Shown here in pieces: positions 42,376 through 51,588 of a DNA stretch of 64,000 bases. Within the stretch, counting starts at the first letter, position 1; each line of letters starts with the position of its first letter. The position numbers and the translations under genes were made by a program. The stretch is taken from contig JBCBKL010000001.1 in the NCBI GenBank assembly GCA_038521825.1, positions 310,001 through 374,000 on the forward strand, in the 5' to 3' direction. This DNA is from JBCBKL01 sp038521825 (GTDB taxonomy: Bacteria; Pseudomonadota; Alphaproteobacteria; Rhodobacterales; Rhodobacteraceae). Under the pieces are notes generated by a model. That model saw only the letters and a program-made list of their open reading frames with translations, had not been told where the DNA came from and ran no database searches.

Positions 42376-43332
42376 TCAGGTCTGGATCATCTCGGCCTGG
42401 CGTACGACGACTTCGGCCTGCTTAATGCTGGCAATATCGACAAGCCGCCCCTTGTAGACGGTCGCCCCTTCGCCATTCGCTTTGGCCTTTTCCATGGCGG
42501 CAAGGATTTCGCGGGCTTCGGTCACTGCCTCCTCGGACGGGGTAAAGACTGCGTTGGCAAGCGCCACTTGTTTCGGATGTATCGCCCATTTGCCGACCAT
42601 TCCGAGCGTCGCAGACCGGCGGGCCTGGGCGCGGAACCCGTCATCGTCGCTGAAGTCGCCGAATGGCCCGTCGACCGGCAGCACACCATGCGTGCGGCAC
42701 GCGGCCACGATCGCCGTCTGAGCCCAGTGCCAGGGGTCCGACCAGTATTGCTGGCCTTCGCGCAGCATGTAATAGTTTTCTTGTGTGCCGCCGATGCCGG
42801 TTGTCTGCATCCCCATGCTTGCCGCGAAATCAGCGGCGCCCAGGCTCATAGCCTCCAGTCGTGGCGTGGCAGCGGCGATTTCCTCCACGTGCGCGATGCC
42901 AGCAGCAGACTCGATGATGACCTCGAAGGCGATCTTCTTCTTGCGCCCCTTGGCCGTCTCGATCGCGGTTACTAGGGCATCGACCGCATAGAGATCACCA
43001 GCACAACCCACCTTCGGGATCATGATTTGATCGAGCCGTTCGGACGCTTGCTCAAGCAGGTCAACCACGTCGCGGTACCAGTAGGGTGTATCTAGCCCAT
43101 TGATCCGGACGCTGAGCGTCTTGCCGCCCCAGTCGATGGCTCCGATCGCCTCGATCACGGTACCGCGCGCGCTGTCCTTGTCAGTCGGGGCGACGGAGTC
43201 CTCTAGATCGAGGTTGATCACGTCTGCATGCGACGCCGCCATTTTTTCAAAGATCGCTGGCCGCGAGCCGGGGCCGAAGAGCTGGCAGCGGTTGGGGCGG
43301 GCGGGGGCAGCGGGCTGGATGCGAAAGGACAC
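42376..43332 (-). CDS. mcl1: malyl-CoA / beta-methylmalyl-CoA lyase (Mcl1-type)
   Basis: A 318-residue CitE-fold lyase that cleaves L-malyl-CoA to acetyl-CoA and glyoxylate and beta-methylmalyl-CoA to propionyl-CoA and glyoxylate. It is used in the ethylmalonyl-CoA route of acetate assimilation in Rhodobacteraceae. Signs are CQLFGPGSRPAIFEKMAAS, INLDLEDSVAPTDKDSARG (metal-binding acids), KVGCAGDLYAVD, VIIESAAGIAHVEEIA and GKWAIHPKQVALAN. Length matches Rhodobacter Mcl1. It is divergent from dgcN across 254 bases that hold both promoters. Confidence 0.93.
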   Translation of the reverse strand: MSFRIQPAAPARPNRCQLFGPGSRPAIFEKMAASHADVINLDLEDSVAPTDKDSARGTVIEAIGAIDWGGKTLSVRINGLDTPYWYRDVVDLLEQASERLDQIMIPKVGCAGDLYAVDALVTAIETAKGRKKKIAFEVIIESAAGIAHVEEIAAATPRLEAMSLGAADFAASMGMQTTGIGGTQENYYMLREGQQYWSDPWHWAQTAIVAACRTHGVLPVDGPFGDFSDDDGFRAQARRSATLGMVGKWAIHPKQVALANAVFTPSEEAVTEAREILAAMEKAKANGEGATVYKGRLVDIASIKQAEVVVRQAEMIQT

Positions 43333-43586
43333 TGTGGCGCTCCTTGAAAGATAATTACGTCGGCTCTGGTGTTCCAGCTATTAAATTGCGCAGGCCGTCG
43401 CAACCATCATTTTGCAGGTGCAGCAATGCCGCCGAATTCGGCAATCCAGGCATCGACGCGAAGATTCTTGTGCAGTTTGGCCTGTTCATCGAAAGAACTT
43501 TCGCCAGAGCAGCCTGTGCTTGTGAAAATCGGATGCCAATTCCACTGCCGGCCGCCAAACTGCCCGAAAAAGATAAGGGGAATCCG

Positions 43587-44588
43587 ATGATCCGGACACC
43601 ATACCTTTTGTTCCTCGGTGATGCGCCGGACCAATTGGCGGCAAAGGTCGCGCAGGGCATCCGTGATTGGCGGCCTGATCATGCTGTCGGGCAGCTTCGC
43701 CTGCCGGGATGCGGGGCGGATGTGGGACTGAAGGATATGGACCTAGAGGCGGGCCTTGAGGCGGGCGCCAAGACACTGGTCATTGGCGTTGCCAATCGGG
43801 GCGGCGTGATCAGCCAGGCATGGAAGGTCGTTCTGATCGACGCGTTAGAGCGGGGTTACGACCTCGCCAGCGGTTTGCACAACCTACTAAGGGACGAGCC
43901 CGATCTTGTTGCTGCAGCCGAGGCGAATGGCCGGGCCCTGCATGATGTTCGTGTGCCCGAAGTGGACTATCCGGTCGCCAACGGCAAGAAGCGGTCGGGC
44001 AAGCGCGTCTTGGCTGTTGGCACCGATTGCAGCGTCGGCAAGATGTACACGGGTCTCGCCCTGGACCGTTCGATGCGGGAAAAGGGTCTGAAATCCACGT
44101 TCCGCGCGACCGGTCAGACCGGTATTCTGATCACCGGCGACGGTGTGCCGCTGGATGCGGTCATTGCCGATTTCATGGCCGGATCCGTCGAATACCTGAC
44201 ACCAGACAACGACGAGGATCACTGGGATATCATCGAAGGGCAGGGCAGCCTTTATCATGTCAGCTATTCCGGGGTCACGATGGCCTTGATCCACGGCGGT
44301 CAGCCCGATGCGCTGATCCTGAGCCATGAACCGACTCGGGCAACGATGCGCGGCTTGCCTGACTATATGTTGCCGAGCCTGCAACAGGTTCAGGACTCTG
44401 CGCTGCCCCTGGCCCGCATCGCCAATCCGAGATGCGAAGTTGTCGGTGTCTCGATCAACACCCAGCACATGTCCGAGGACGAGGCGATGTCTTACATGGA
44501 GAAGGTTGAGGCTGAGCTTGAACTGCCCACGGTCGATCCGTTCCGGCAAGGGGCAGGGCGGCTTGCCGATGCTCTTGCGGCGCTCTGA
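43587..44588 (+). CDS. dgcN: DUF1611 family D-glutamate N-acetyltransferase (DgcN-like)
   Basis: A 333-residue DUF1611 protein. It has an N-terminal Rossmann-like domain (TLVIGVANRGGVIS) and a P-loop domain with GTDCSVGKM (145-153), FRATGQTGILITGDGVPLDA and VEGQ-like IIEGQGSLYH. DgcN is reported to acylate D-glutamate to N-acetyl-D-glutamate, using ATP/Mg-dependent structure and acetyl-CoA. The direct neighbour dgcA (N-acyl-glutamate racemase) matches the known pair, which gives the assignment its strength. The ATG at 43587 with AAGGGGA before it is chosen over the longer frame from 43344. Confidence 0.88.
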   Translation: MIRTPYLLFLGDAPDQLAAKVAQGIRDWRPDHAVGQLRLPGCGADVGLKDMDLEAGLEAGAKTLVIGVANRGGVISQAWKVVLIDALERGYDLASGLHNLLRDEPDLVAAAEANGRALHDVRVPEVDYPVANGKKRSGKRVLAVGTDCSVGKMYTGLALDRSMREKGLKSTFRATGQTGILITGDGVPLDAVIADFMAGSVEYLTPDNDEDHWDIIEGQGSLYHVSYSGVTMALIHGGQPDALILSHEPTRATMRGLPDYMLPSLQQVQDSALPLARIANPRCEVVGVSINTQHMSEDEAMSYMEKVEAELELPTVDPFRQGAGRLADALAAL

Positions 44589-44618
44589 TCGGATGCGGCT
44601 GCTCCCGGGATCAGGCGG

Positions 44619-45584
44619 ATGAGAATCGAAGTGTGCCGCGATACCTTTCCGCTGGCCGAAGTCTTCACGATATCTCGCGGTTCTCGAACCGAGGCTCAGG
44701 TTCTTACGGTGCATGTCGAGGACGGCGACGCGAAGGGCTGGGGCGAGTGTGTGCCCTATGCGCGCTACGACGAGACGCTCGACAGTGTAGAATCGCAGAT
44801 AGCGACCTTGCCTGCCGACATCACCCACAAAGCATTGCTGGATCTGCTGCCGCCGGGCGCGGCTCGGAACGCCGTCGATTGTGCGCTGTGGGATCTGGAG
44901 GCGAAGAAGGCCGGCAAACGGATGTGGGAAATCGCAGGGCTTTCGCATCCGGCGCCGCAAATCACTGCGTATACACTTTCGCTTGATGAACCGGATAAGA
45001 TGCGGGGGCAGGCCGCAAAACACGCACATCGCCCCTTGTTGAAGATCAAGTTGGGTACGCCCGATGATATGCCACGGTTAGAGGCCGTTCGGGCGGGTGC
45101 GCCGACCTCAAAGATCATCGTGGATGCGAACGAGGGCTGGTCTGCCGAGATCTATGTCGACCTCGCGCCGCATCTGGCGCGTTTGGGTGTGGCCTTGGTT
45201 GAACAACCCTTACCTGCCCCGGATGACCATGCGCTGATTGGGCTCGCGCGGCCCATTCCGGTCTGTGCTGATGAAAGCTGCCATGACCGGCAAAGCCTGT
45301 CCGGGCTCGAGGGGAAGTACGATCTTGTTAACATCAAGCTCGACAAGGCTGGCGGGCTAACCGAGGCATTGGCGCTGCGTGCCGCCGCCTTGGCCCAGGG
45401 CTTCGGCATCATGGTTGGATGTATGGTGGGGTCTTCGCTGGCGATGGCACCTGCGACATTGCTGGCACAAGGCGCGGCTGTGGTTGACCTTGACGGGCCT
45501 CTTCTACTGGCCGAAGACAGACCTCAACCTTTGACCTATGACCAGATGGGCGTACATCCACCATCTGAAAAGCTTTGGGGATAG
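44619..45584 (+). CDS. dgcA: enolase-superfamily N-acyl-D-glutamate racemase / dipeptide epimerase (DgcA-like)
   Basis: A 321-residue enolase-superfamily protein of the dipeptide-epimerase branch. Catalytic and metal residues are visible in LLKIKLGTPDD (base lysine), KIIVDANEGW, PVCADESCHD and VNIKLDKAGGLTEAL (second lysine). With DgcN it would racemise N-acetyl-D-glutamate to the L form, which after deacylation gives L-glutamate. It could instead be an L-Ala-D/L-Glu epimerase for peptidoglycan peptides. It sits 30 bases after dgcN and 2 bases before the D-amino-acid aminotransferase. Confidence 0.88.
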   Translation: MRIEVCRDTFPLAEVFTISRGSRTEAQVLTVHVEDGDAKGWGECVPYARYDETLDSVESQIATLPADITHKALLDLLPPGAARNAVDCALWDLEAKKAGKRMWEIAGLSHPAPQITAYTLSLDEPDKMRGQAAKHAHRPLLKIKLGTPDDMPRLEAVRAGAPTSKIIVDANEGWSAEIYVDLAPHLARLGVALVEQPLPAPDDHALIGLARPIPVCADESCHDRQSLSGLEGKYDLVNIKLDKAGGLTEALALRAAALAQGFGIMVGCMVGSSLAMAPATLLAQGAAVVDLDGPLLLAEDRPQPLTYDQMGVHPPSEKLWG

Positions 45585-45586
45585 CC

Positions 45587-46447
45587 ATGCGCACTGTCTA
45601 CGTGAACGGAGAGTACCTGCCAGAAAACGAAGCCCGCGTTTCGGTATTCGACCGTGGGTTCCTGATGGCCGACGGCGTTTACGAAGTCACGTCGGTTCTC
45701 GATGGCAAGCTGATCGATTTCGATGGTCATGCGGCCCGCCTCGAACGGTCTTTGGCAGAGTTGGATATGCGCTCCCCCATATCGAACGACGACTTGCTTG
45801 AAGTGCATCGCGAGCTTGTCCGCCAGAACGAAATCGAAGAGGGGTTGGTCTACCTGCAGATCACACGCGGTGCGCCCGCTGATCGCGATTTTGCTTTTCC
45901 TGACCCGGAAGAGACGCCGTCAACTATCGTTCTTTTTACCCAAAGCAAGCCTGGGCTGGCGAACAGCCCTGCGGCTGCCAGAGGCATGAAAGTCATCAGC
46001 ATCGAAGACATTCGCTGGGGCCGTCGCGACATCAAGACCGTGCAGCTGCTTTATCCCAGCATGGGTAAGATGATGGCAAAAAAGGCCGGGGCGGATGATG
46101 CGTGGATGGTGCAGGACGGCCACGTGACCGAAGGCACGTCGAACAACGCCTATATCGTCAAGGGTAACAAGATCATCACCCGTCCCCGGTCGAATGACAT
46201 CCTGCCCGGCATCACCCGCGCCGCCGTTTTGCGTTTTGCGCAAGAGGCTCAGATGGAGGTCGAAGAGCGGCTGTTTACCATCGATGAAGCGAAGGATGCG
46301 GACGAGGCATTTATCACCTCGGCCAGCACCTTTGTGATGCCCGTGGTCGAAATCGATGGCGTTTCTTTGGGTGACGGCAAACCGGGACGCGTCGCGCCTA
46401 GACTGCGTGAGATCTATCTCGACGAAAGCCGTAAGGCGGCGATCTGA
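45587..46447 (+). CDS. dat: D-amino-acid aminotransferase
   Basis: A 286-residue fold-type IV PLP aminotransferase that moves amino groups between D-amino acids and 2-oxoglutarate, giving D-glutamate. Signs are VSVFDRGFLMADGVYEVT, the PLP lysine in RRDIKTVQLLYPSM, VTEGTSNNAYIVKG and LPGITRAAVLRFA. The ATG at 45587 has a GGGGAT upstream. As third gene of the dgcNA unit it would feed amino groups from D-alanine and others into D-glutamate. The Rhodobacteraceae family member is sometimes labelled branched-chain aminotransferase, but D-specificity fits the context. Confidence 0.88.
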   Translation: MRTVYVNGEYLPENEARVSVFDRGFLMADGVYEVTSVLDGKLIDFDGHAARLERSLAELDMRSPISNDDLLEVHRELVRQNEIEEGLVYLQITRGAPADRDFAFPDPEETPSTIVLFTQSKPGLANSPAAARGMKVISIEDIRWGRRDIKTVQLLYPSMGKMMAKKAGADDAWMVQDGHVTEGTSNNAYIVKGNKIITRPRSNDILPGITRAAVLRFAQEAQMEVEERLFTIDEAKDADEAFITSASTFVMPVVEIDGVSLGDGKPGRVAPRLREIYLDESRKAAI

Positions 46448-46600
46448 CGGATAATATCCGCCTGCGCGGTTCCCCTTCTACGTTTGCGGCTGCTGCGATG
46501 GTTATGTCGCACAGCGAACACCCGACTTCGCCAAATCGTTGCTTTTTTCCCGCTTTGGTCGCATCTTCATCGCATTTGAGCGGCGGGTTGGGGTGCTGCG

Positions 46601-47923
46601 ATGCAAAGGATTTCGACACGGGTTTTAAAGCGGACGGCTGCTGCGTTGGCGGGTCTCTTGGGCGTCTTGTTGCTTTTGCCGGTCTTTCAATCGTTCACAG
46701 GAGATCTTGCTGATCGTATCGGGTCCGACATCTTCGAAAACGAAACTCAAGAACTCGCGCCGGAGCAAACAACCGATCGTTTGGAGCGGGGTGAACGCGC
46801 AATCTCTGTGGTTGCGGATCAGGGTGACGGCATTGTGGGCTTTCTACGTTCTGGCGACCGGGTCGATCTCTATCTCGAGATAGATGACGGTACCCAGCTT
46901 ATCACATCGGGCGGAGCGATCCGGCTGATCGCGATAAGCGAAAGCGAAATATCATCCCGGCCGGGCAAGTTGCTGACCTTCGCAGTCGATCCCACCATGG
47001 CCGCACGGATCGCCCTGGCACAGAACGCAGGCCGCATCCGTGTCGCGCTGCGCGGCGCTGGCGACTCCGAAGCCGGCGGTGAACTCATCGCTGTAGAGCA
47101 GACGGACCTGCTGGGTATCGAGGAGGAGGTTGTAGAAGAGGCCAGACAGGAGCGCATCTGCACGGTGAGAACGAGGCGCGGGTCAGAGGTTACTGAAATC
47201 GAGATCCCTTGCCCCGCTTCTTCAAATCCCACGAAGAAAAAGAAGAACCAGACCAGAGCGCGCGTCGATGCAATCGTATCGGAGCTCAGGGACGCCGACC
47301 TCGCCTTTAACCGCCCAGACGAGATGATACTGGGCCAGACCACAACCGTCGAACTGGTGTTGGCACCCGACGAAGTCGCTGCCCTTGATCAATTGCCCAA
47401 AGATGCTGACATATCGACGCGTGCCGAGGCGATTGGCTTGTCTGCGGACTTGTCCGGAACGACCCGGGTCGTCGAGGACGTCGAATATGCGCTCAAGATG
47501 CAGGCAACCCTTGCAGGGCTGGATTTCATCATCGATCCACCCGGGCCACAGCGCCGGACATTGCTTGATGATCGATCTGCCAAATGGGTCTGGACGGTCG
47601 AACCAAAATCACATGGTCCGGGAAAAGTGCTGAACCTCACGGTGGGCGCAATCGTCGCGGAAGGCGGAACCGACCTGCCACCCATTGCCATCAAAACCTT
47701 TAGCGAAAAGATCCTGGTCAACGTGACACTTTGGGATCAGGCCGTGGGTCTCGCGAAAGAAGTCACGGCGCTGCATGGGGTAATCGTGGCTGTGGGCGGT
47801 GCCTTAGTTGCAGTGCTCGGCTGGTTGCGCGCGCGTCTTCGTACGGATGAGAGAGCTGACCATAAGCCAGCCGAGGTCATCGTGACCCATAAGATTGCTG
47901 CGGATGAAACGGGTGATGCCTGA
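46601..47923 (+). CDS. membrane-anchored CpaB/RcpC-like protein with an unfamiliar C-terminal part
   Basis: A 440-residue protein with an N-terminal span (residues about 10-31) and a CpaB/RcpC-like region (residues about 65-180: GERAISVVADQGDGIVGFLR, SGDRVDLYLEI, AVDPTMAARIALAQNAGRIR). It then has a disulfide-like pair (ERICTVRT, EIPCPAS) and a lysine cluster. A second extracytoplasmic domain (235-375) follows, with TTVELVLAPDEVAAL and WVWTVEPKSHGPGKVLNL. A second membrane span lies near 395-413 and a short cytoplasmic tail ends it. CpaB normally belongs to Tad/Flp pilus operons, but no tad gene is present here. Function unknown. Confidence 0.7.
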   Translation: MQRISTRVLKRTAAALAGLLGVLLLLPVFQSFTGDLADRIGSDIFENETQELAPEQTTDRLERGERAISVVADQGDGIVGFLRSGDRVDLYLEIDDGTQLITSGGAIRLIAISESEISSRPGKLLTFAVDPTMAARIALAQNAGRIRVALRGAGDSEAGGELIAVEQTDLLGIEEEVVEEARQERICTVRTRRGSEVTEIEIPCPASSNPTKKKKNQTRARVDAIVSELRDADLAFNRPDEMILGQTTTVELVLAPDEVAALDQLPKDADISTRAEAIGLSADLSGTTRVVEDVEYALKMQATLAGLDFIIDPPGPQRRTLLDDRSAKWVWTVEPKSHGPGKVLNLTVGAIVAEGGTDLPPIAIKTFSEKILVNVTLWDQAVGLAKEVTALHGVIVAVGGALVAVLGWLRARLRTDERADHKPAEVIVTHKIAADETGDA

Positions 47924-47926
47924 TGA

Positions 47927-48238
47927 TCAGCCCTTGCCGACATTCTCCTCGAACGCCTTTTTGAACTCCGCCTGCTTTTCGCCGCTGGCGTCGGTCTGGT
48001 GGCTGGCTTTCCACTCGGCCATCGGCATGCCGTAAAAGATCTCGCGCGCTTCGTCCTTGCCCATTTCGATGCCTCGCTCATTCGCGGCCTCTTGATACCA
48101 GCGGCTCAGGCAATTCCGACAGAAACCCGTCAGGTTCATCATGTCGATATTCTGCACGTCTGTCCGTTCCTGCATCAGATGCTGGCGAAGGCGGCGGAAG
48201 GCGGCGGCTTCTAGTTCGGTTTTGGTCTGCTCATCCAT
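47927..48238 (-). CDS. DUF1244 family protein
   Basis: A 103-residue helical cytosolic protein of the DUF1244 family, common in Proteobacteria. Signs are AAFRRLRQHLMQERTDVQNI, NLTGFCRNCLSRWYQEAA (two cysteines, possible metal or redox site) and EIFYGMPMAEWKA. Function unknown. It is downstream of the amidohydrolase gene on the same strand and ends 3 bases from the convergent CpaB-like gene. Confidence 0.93.
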   Translation of the reverse strand: MDEQTKTELEAAAFRRLRQHLMQERTDVQNIDMMNLTGFCRNCLSRWYQEAANERGIEMGKDEAREIFYGMPMAEWKASHQTDASGEKQAEFKKAFEENVGKG

Positions 48239-48315
48239 GGCGGTGTCATCCTTTGCTGTATACCGGCCGGGGCTTTGCCCCGGACCCGGAGTATTCTGGG
48301 AACAATAATGTCCAG

Positions 48316-49053
48316 TTAGAGATTGGCGTCGTTTCGCGCGGCTTCAAGAATGGGTGCGATCCGTTTTGCCCAGGCGGTCTGTCCTTCCTGAGTCTTGATC
48401 AGATCCTGCCTGAGTTCGATCAGGACGTTGGGCCGCCCGTGCTGCAGTGCGTGTTGATCGACCGAGTCGCCGGGCAGGTGTCCGGCATAGGGTTCGTTGT
48501 CGCCGATTGGTGTTGTGAGGTCATCCGCGAGGCGCGCAATCAGCGGATCGGCGAGGCGACGATCATGGGCAGAGAGAATTCCAATTTCCCAGGGCCGCTG
48601 GGCCCCGCCATTCAGCTGGGGTGTGAAGCTGTGGACGGCGGCAAGTGTGATTTCGGGGCGGGCGGCCATATCTTCGAGAGCATCGTGATAAGGCTGCCAG
48701 AACTTGGCAACGCGCCGCGCTTTCTCGGCCGCGTCGGCATGCCGGTTTCCGCGGATGATCGTACCATCATAGAGCTTCATCAGGAGTGTCGGATCGTCAA
48801 GCCCGCGGTTTGGATCGATCACCAGCCTCGAAAAATTCGAAAGTATCACCGGTGATTGTAGAAGGTCACCGAGTGCCAGGGCAACGCCCGCCGCGCCGAT
48901 GTCGTATGCGATATGTCGCCCCATATCGCTGGCGGGCAGCCCCAGTGAACCGCCATTCACACTGTCCGGAACGGTATTGGTCGCATGATCGCAGGTGATC
49001 AGCCAGCCGCCGGGCCGATCCTTTCCCTCGATCCTAAATGGCGAAAATGTCAT
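48316..49053 (-). CDS. N-formylglutamate amidohydrolase family protein
   Basis: A 245-residue zinc amidohydrolase of the FGase family. Signs are WLITCDHATNTVPD (metal site), RHIAYDIGAAGVA, SRLVIDPNRGLDDPTLL, AAVHSFTPQLNG and NVLIELRQDLI. Family members cleave N-formyl-L-glutamate in histidine degradation or similar N-acyl amino acids. No hut genes are near; with the dgc module 2 kb away a role in N-acyl-glutamate hydrolysis is possible but unproven. Confidence 0.9.
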   Translation of the reverse strand: MTFSPFRIEGKDRPGGWLITCDHATNTVPDSVNGGSLGLPASDMGRHIAYDIGAAGVALALGDLLQSPVILSNFSRLVIDPNRGLDDPTLLMKLYDGTIIRGNRHADAAEKARRVAKFWQPYHDALEDMAARPEITLAAVHSFTPQLNGGAQRPWEIGILSAHDRRLADPLIARLADDLTTPIGDNEPYAGHLPGDSVDQHALQHGRPNVLIELRQDLIKTQEGQTAWAKRIAPILEAARNDANL

Positions 49054-49145
49054 GCTTCCGTCATCCTTTTCGATGCAGGTCTAACCCTGTTGTCGGCAGA
49101 AGGGAATTCGGCGATAACGCTAACACAACCAACCGGGGGCATTCG

Positions 49146-50591
49146 ATGAGACGCCATCGCAACGTAAAAATCGTGGCTACGCTGGGTCCGGCGTCAAGCA
49201 CCTATGACATGATCCGCGCATTGCACGAGGCGGGAGCCGATGTTTTTCGGCTCAACATGTCCCACGGCAGTCACGAGGAGATTGCCGAACGCCATGGCAT
49301 CATCCGCAAAGTAGAAGACGACCTTGGATCGACTATAGCGATACTTGCCGACCTGCAGGGTCCTAAGCTGCGCGTGGGTGTGTTTGGGAACGGCAGCGAG
49401 GATCTGGTCGAAGGCGCATCGTTTCGTTTGGACCTCGATCAGGCCCAAGGCGATCTCAACAGGGTCTGTCTGCCCCATCCCGAGATCTTCGCGGCCCTCA
49501 AGCCGGGGGCGGGTCTGCTGGTGAATGACGGCAAGATCCGCCTCAAGGTGAACGACTGTGGTGATGACTTTGCCGATTGCGAAGTGGTTACGGGCGGGAC
49601 AATCTCGAACCGCAAGGGTGTCAACGTTCCGGATGTCGAACTGCCGCTTGCCGCGCTGAGTGAAAAGGATCGGGCCGATCTGGAGTTTGTCTGTAGTCTT
49701 GGCGTCGACTGGCTCGCCCTATCCTTTGTTCAGCGTGCCAGCGACGTGACCGAGGCCCGGGCGTTGGCCAAGGGCCGCGCCGCGATCTTGTCCAAGATTG
49801 AAAAGCCTGCCGCCGTGGTAAAGTTTGACGAGATCCTCGAGGCAAGCGACGGGATCATGGTGGCTCGTGGCGATCTGGGGGTTGAACTGCCGGTCCAGAA
49901 CGTGCCGCCTATTCAAAAGCGCTTGATCCGGAAGTGCCGTACGGCCGCAAAGCCCGTGATCGTGGCTACACAGATGTTGGAAAGCATGATCGAAAGCCCG
50001 ATGCCCACACGGGCAGAGGTTTCAGATGTGGCTACGGCGATTTATGAAGGGGCGGACGCGGTGATGCTGAGCGCCGAAAGTGCCGCTGGCCAGTATCCTA
50101 TTGAGGCCGTGACAACCATGGATCACGTTGCCATCGAGATTGAGCGCGATCCGACCTACACCCAGATCATCGAAGCCTCGCGTCATGCCAAGCGGACGAC
50201 CGTGGCGGACGGCATCGTCGCCGCAGCAAGAGAGATCGCCGAGACCACCGATATCAAAGCGATCTGTTGCTTCACCCATTCCGGAACAACGGCGCTGCTG
50301 GTGGCGCGCGAACGCCCGCGTGTTCCGATCCTCGCTTTGACACCGCTTCAGGGTACGGCGCGGCGATTGGCCCTCGTCTGGGGCTGCACCTGCATCATGA
50401 CGAAAGAGCTTGATCGCTTCAAAATGGCAGTGGTAGAGGCCGCCCGTGCGGCCCGCGAAGAGGGCTTTGCCGATACCGACGATCAGATCGTCGTAACCGC
50501 GGGTGTTCCCTTCAATATGCCGGGCACAACTAACATCCTGCGCGTTGCCCCGTGTGACGAGCGTTTGATTTTCAGAACTGATCCGGAGTAG
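49146..50591 (+). CDS. pyk: pyruvate kinase
   Basis: A 481-residue glycolytic enzyme converting phosphoenolpyruvate and ADP to pyruvate and ATP. Motifs are VKIVATLGPASSTYD, FRLNMSHGSHEE, ILSKIEKPAAV (catalytic lysine), GIMVARGDLGVELP and AIYEGADAVMLSAESAAGQYP. The C-terminal allosteric domain is present. The ATG at 49146 follows GGGGGC; a longer upstream reading is rejected. Divergent from the amidohydrolase gene. Confidence 0.96.
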   Translation: MRRHRNVKIVATLGPASSTYDMIRALHEAGADVFRLNMSHGSHEEIAERHGIIRKVEDDLGSTIAILADLQGPKLRVGVFGNGSEDLVEGASFRLDLDQAQGDLNRVCLPHPEIFAALKPGAGLLVNDGKIRLKVNDCGDDFADCEVVTGGTISNRKGVNVPDVELPLAALSEKDRADLEFVCSLGVDWLALSFVQRASDVTEARALAKGRAAILSKIEKPAAVVKFDEILEASDGIMVARGDLGVELPVQNVPPIQKRLIRKCRTAAKPVIVATQMLESMIESPMPTRAEVSDVATAIYEGADAVMLSAESAAGQYPIEAVTTMDHVAIEIERDPTYTQIIEASRHAKRTTVADGIVAAAREIAETTDIKAICCFTHSGTTALLVARERPRVPILALTPLQGTARRLALVWGCTCIMTKELDRFKMAVVEAARAAREEGFADTDDQIVVTAGVPFNMPGTTNILRVAPCDERLIFRTDPE

Positions 50592-50615
50592 CGTTCCCCA
50601 AAAAAGGGGACAAAG

Positions 50616-50846
50616 ATGCAAATTGATCCTGATCTTATGTTCGTGATCGGGTTGCTGATCGGCGGGTTTTCGATCCCATCCATTTTCTCGGCCATTTCGG
50701 ACGGGCGTGCGCCGCGCGCGTCAGCGATCACCATTCTGCTGGCATTCGGTTGCGTTCTATACGCGATCAACAACAAGCCGGGCGGCTACACGATCGATCA
50801 GGTGCCCGAAGTGTTTGTCGAGGTCATTTCGCGCTTTACCGGCTGA
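50616..50846 (+). CDS. hypothetical 76-residue membrane protein
   Basis: A small protein with two hydrophobic stretches (residues about 8-28 and 38-51) around a basic loop (DGRAPRASA), so likely an inner-membrane hairpin. AAAAGGGG precedes the ATG. It starts 25 bases after pyk, and the pair looks co-transcribed. No function known. Confidence 0.75.
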   Translation: MQIDPDLMFVIGLLIGGFSIPSIFSAISDGRAPRASAITILLAFGCVLYAINNKPGGYTIDQVPEVFVEVISRFTG

Positions 50847-50982
50847 CGCGATCCGCCCCCTCGCCGCTCTCTTTCTTCTTGCCAAATGCTTTGCTCGCAT
50901 CTATAGCCCGCGTCTCAGTCAGCGCGTCCGGCCACAGTGGCATGCCGAGTCGTGCATAAACCGACCGATCAAGGAGACGGAA

Positions 50983-51183
50983 ATGCCCAAGATGAAGACA
51001 AAGTCTAGCGCCAAGAAGCGCTTTAAGGTCAGTGCGACCGGCAAAGTGATGGGCGCCCAGGCCGGCAAGCGTCACGGCATGATCAAACGCACCAAGAAAT
51101 TCATTCGTGATGCGCGCGGCACCACGACCCTGTCGGCTCCCGACGCCCGTATCGTCAAGGGCTATATGCCCTACGACCGCTAA
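50983..51183 (+). CDS. rpmI: 50S ribosomal protein L35
   Basis: A 66-residue basic ribosomal protein with the L35 hallmark MPKMKTKSSAKKRFKVSATG and an RHGMIKRTKKF segment. AAGGAGAC precedes the ATG. It is followed 16 bases later by rplT, the universal order. Confidence 0.98.
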   Translation: MPKMKTKSSAKKRFKVSATGKVMGAQAGKRHGMIKRTKKFIRDARGTTTLSAPDARIVKGYMPYDR

Positions 51184-51198
51184 GAGGAGGCGAGAGAG

Positions 51199-51564
51199 AT
51201 GTCCCGAGTAAAAGGCGGAACAACGACGCACGCGCGTCACAAGAAGGTCATCAAAGCAGCCAAGGGCTATTATGGTCGCCGCAAGAGCACGTTCAAGGTT
51301 GCCCGGCAGGCCGTCGACAAGGCAAACCAGTACGCCACGCGCGATCGCCACAACCGTAAGCGCAATTTCCGCGCGCTTTGGATCCAGCGGATCAACGCCG
51401 CCGTTCGCGCCCATGACGAGGCGCTGACATATAGCCGCTTTATCAATGGTTTGAACCTCGCCGGGATCGAAGTTGACCGGAAGGTCCTTGCTGATCTTGC
51501 AGTCAACGAACCTGAGGCATTTGCCGCGATCGTTGATCAGGCCAAGGGCGCACTACCTGCCTGA
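51199..51564 (+). CDS. rplT: 50S ribosomal protein L20
   Basis: A 121-residue rRNA-binding protein with VKGGTTTHARHKKVIKAAKG, YYGRRKSTFKVARQAV and RDRHNRKRNFRALWIQRIN, all typical of L20. GAGGCGAGAG precedes the ATG. A strong terminator follows, so pheS downstream must have its own promoter. Confidence 0.98.
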   Translation: MSRVKGGTTTHARHKKVIKAAKGYYGRRKSTFKVARQAVDKANQYATRDRHNRKRNFRALWIQRINAAVRAHDEALTYSRFINGLNLAGIEVDRKVLADLAVNEPEAFAAIVDQAKGALPA

Positions 51565-51588
51565 TCAGAGGCGACATTGACGATATCT

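Noticed and set aside
43887..45029. A 380-codon minus-strand frame opposite dgcN and dgcA
   Set aside because: It is the mirror frame of two well-supported genes in GC-rich DNA and has no recognisable motif.
50983..51564. infC expected before rpmI
   Set aside because: Only the 76-residue membrane gene and pyk lie upstream; no translation initiation factor IF-3 frame is present.
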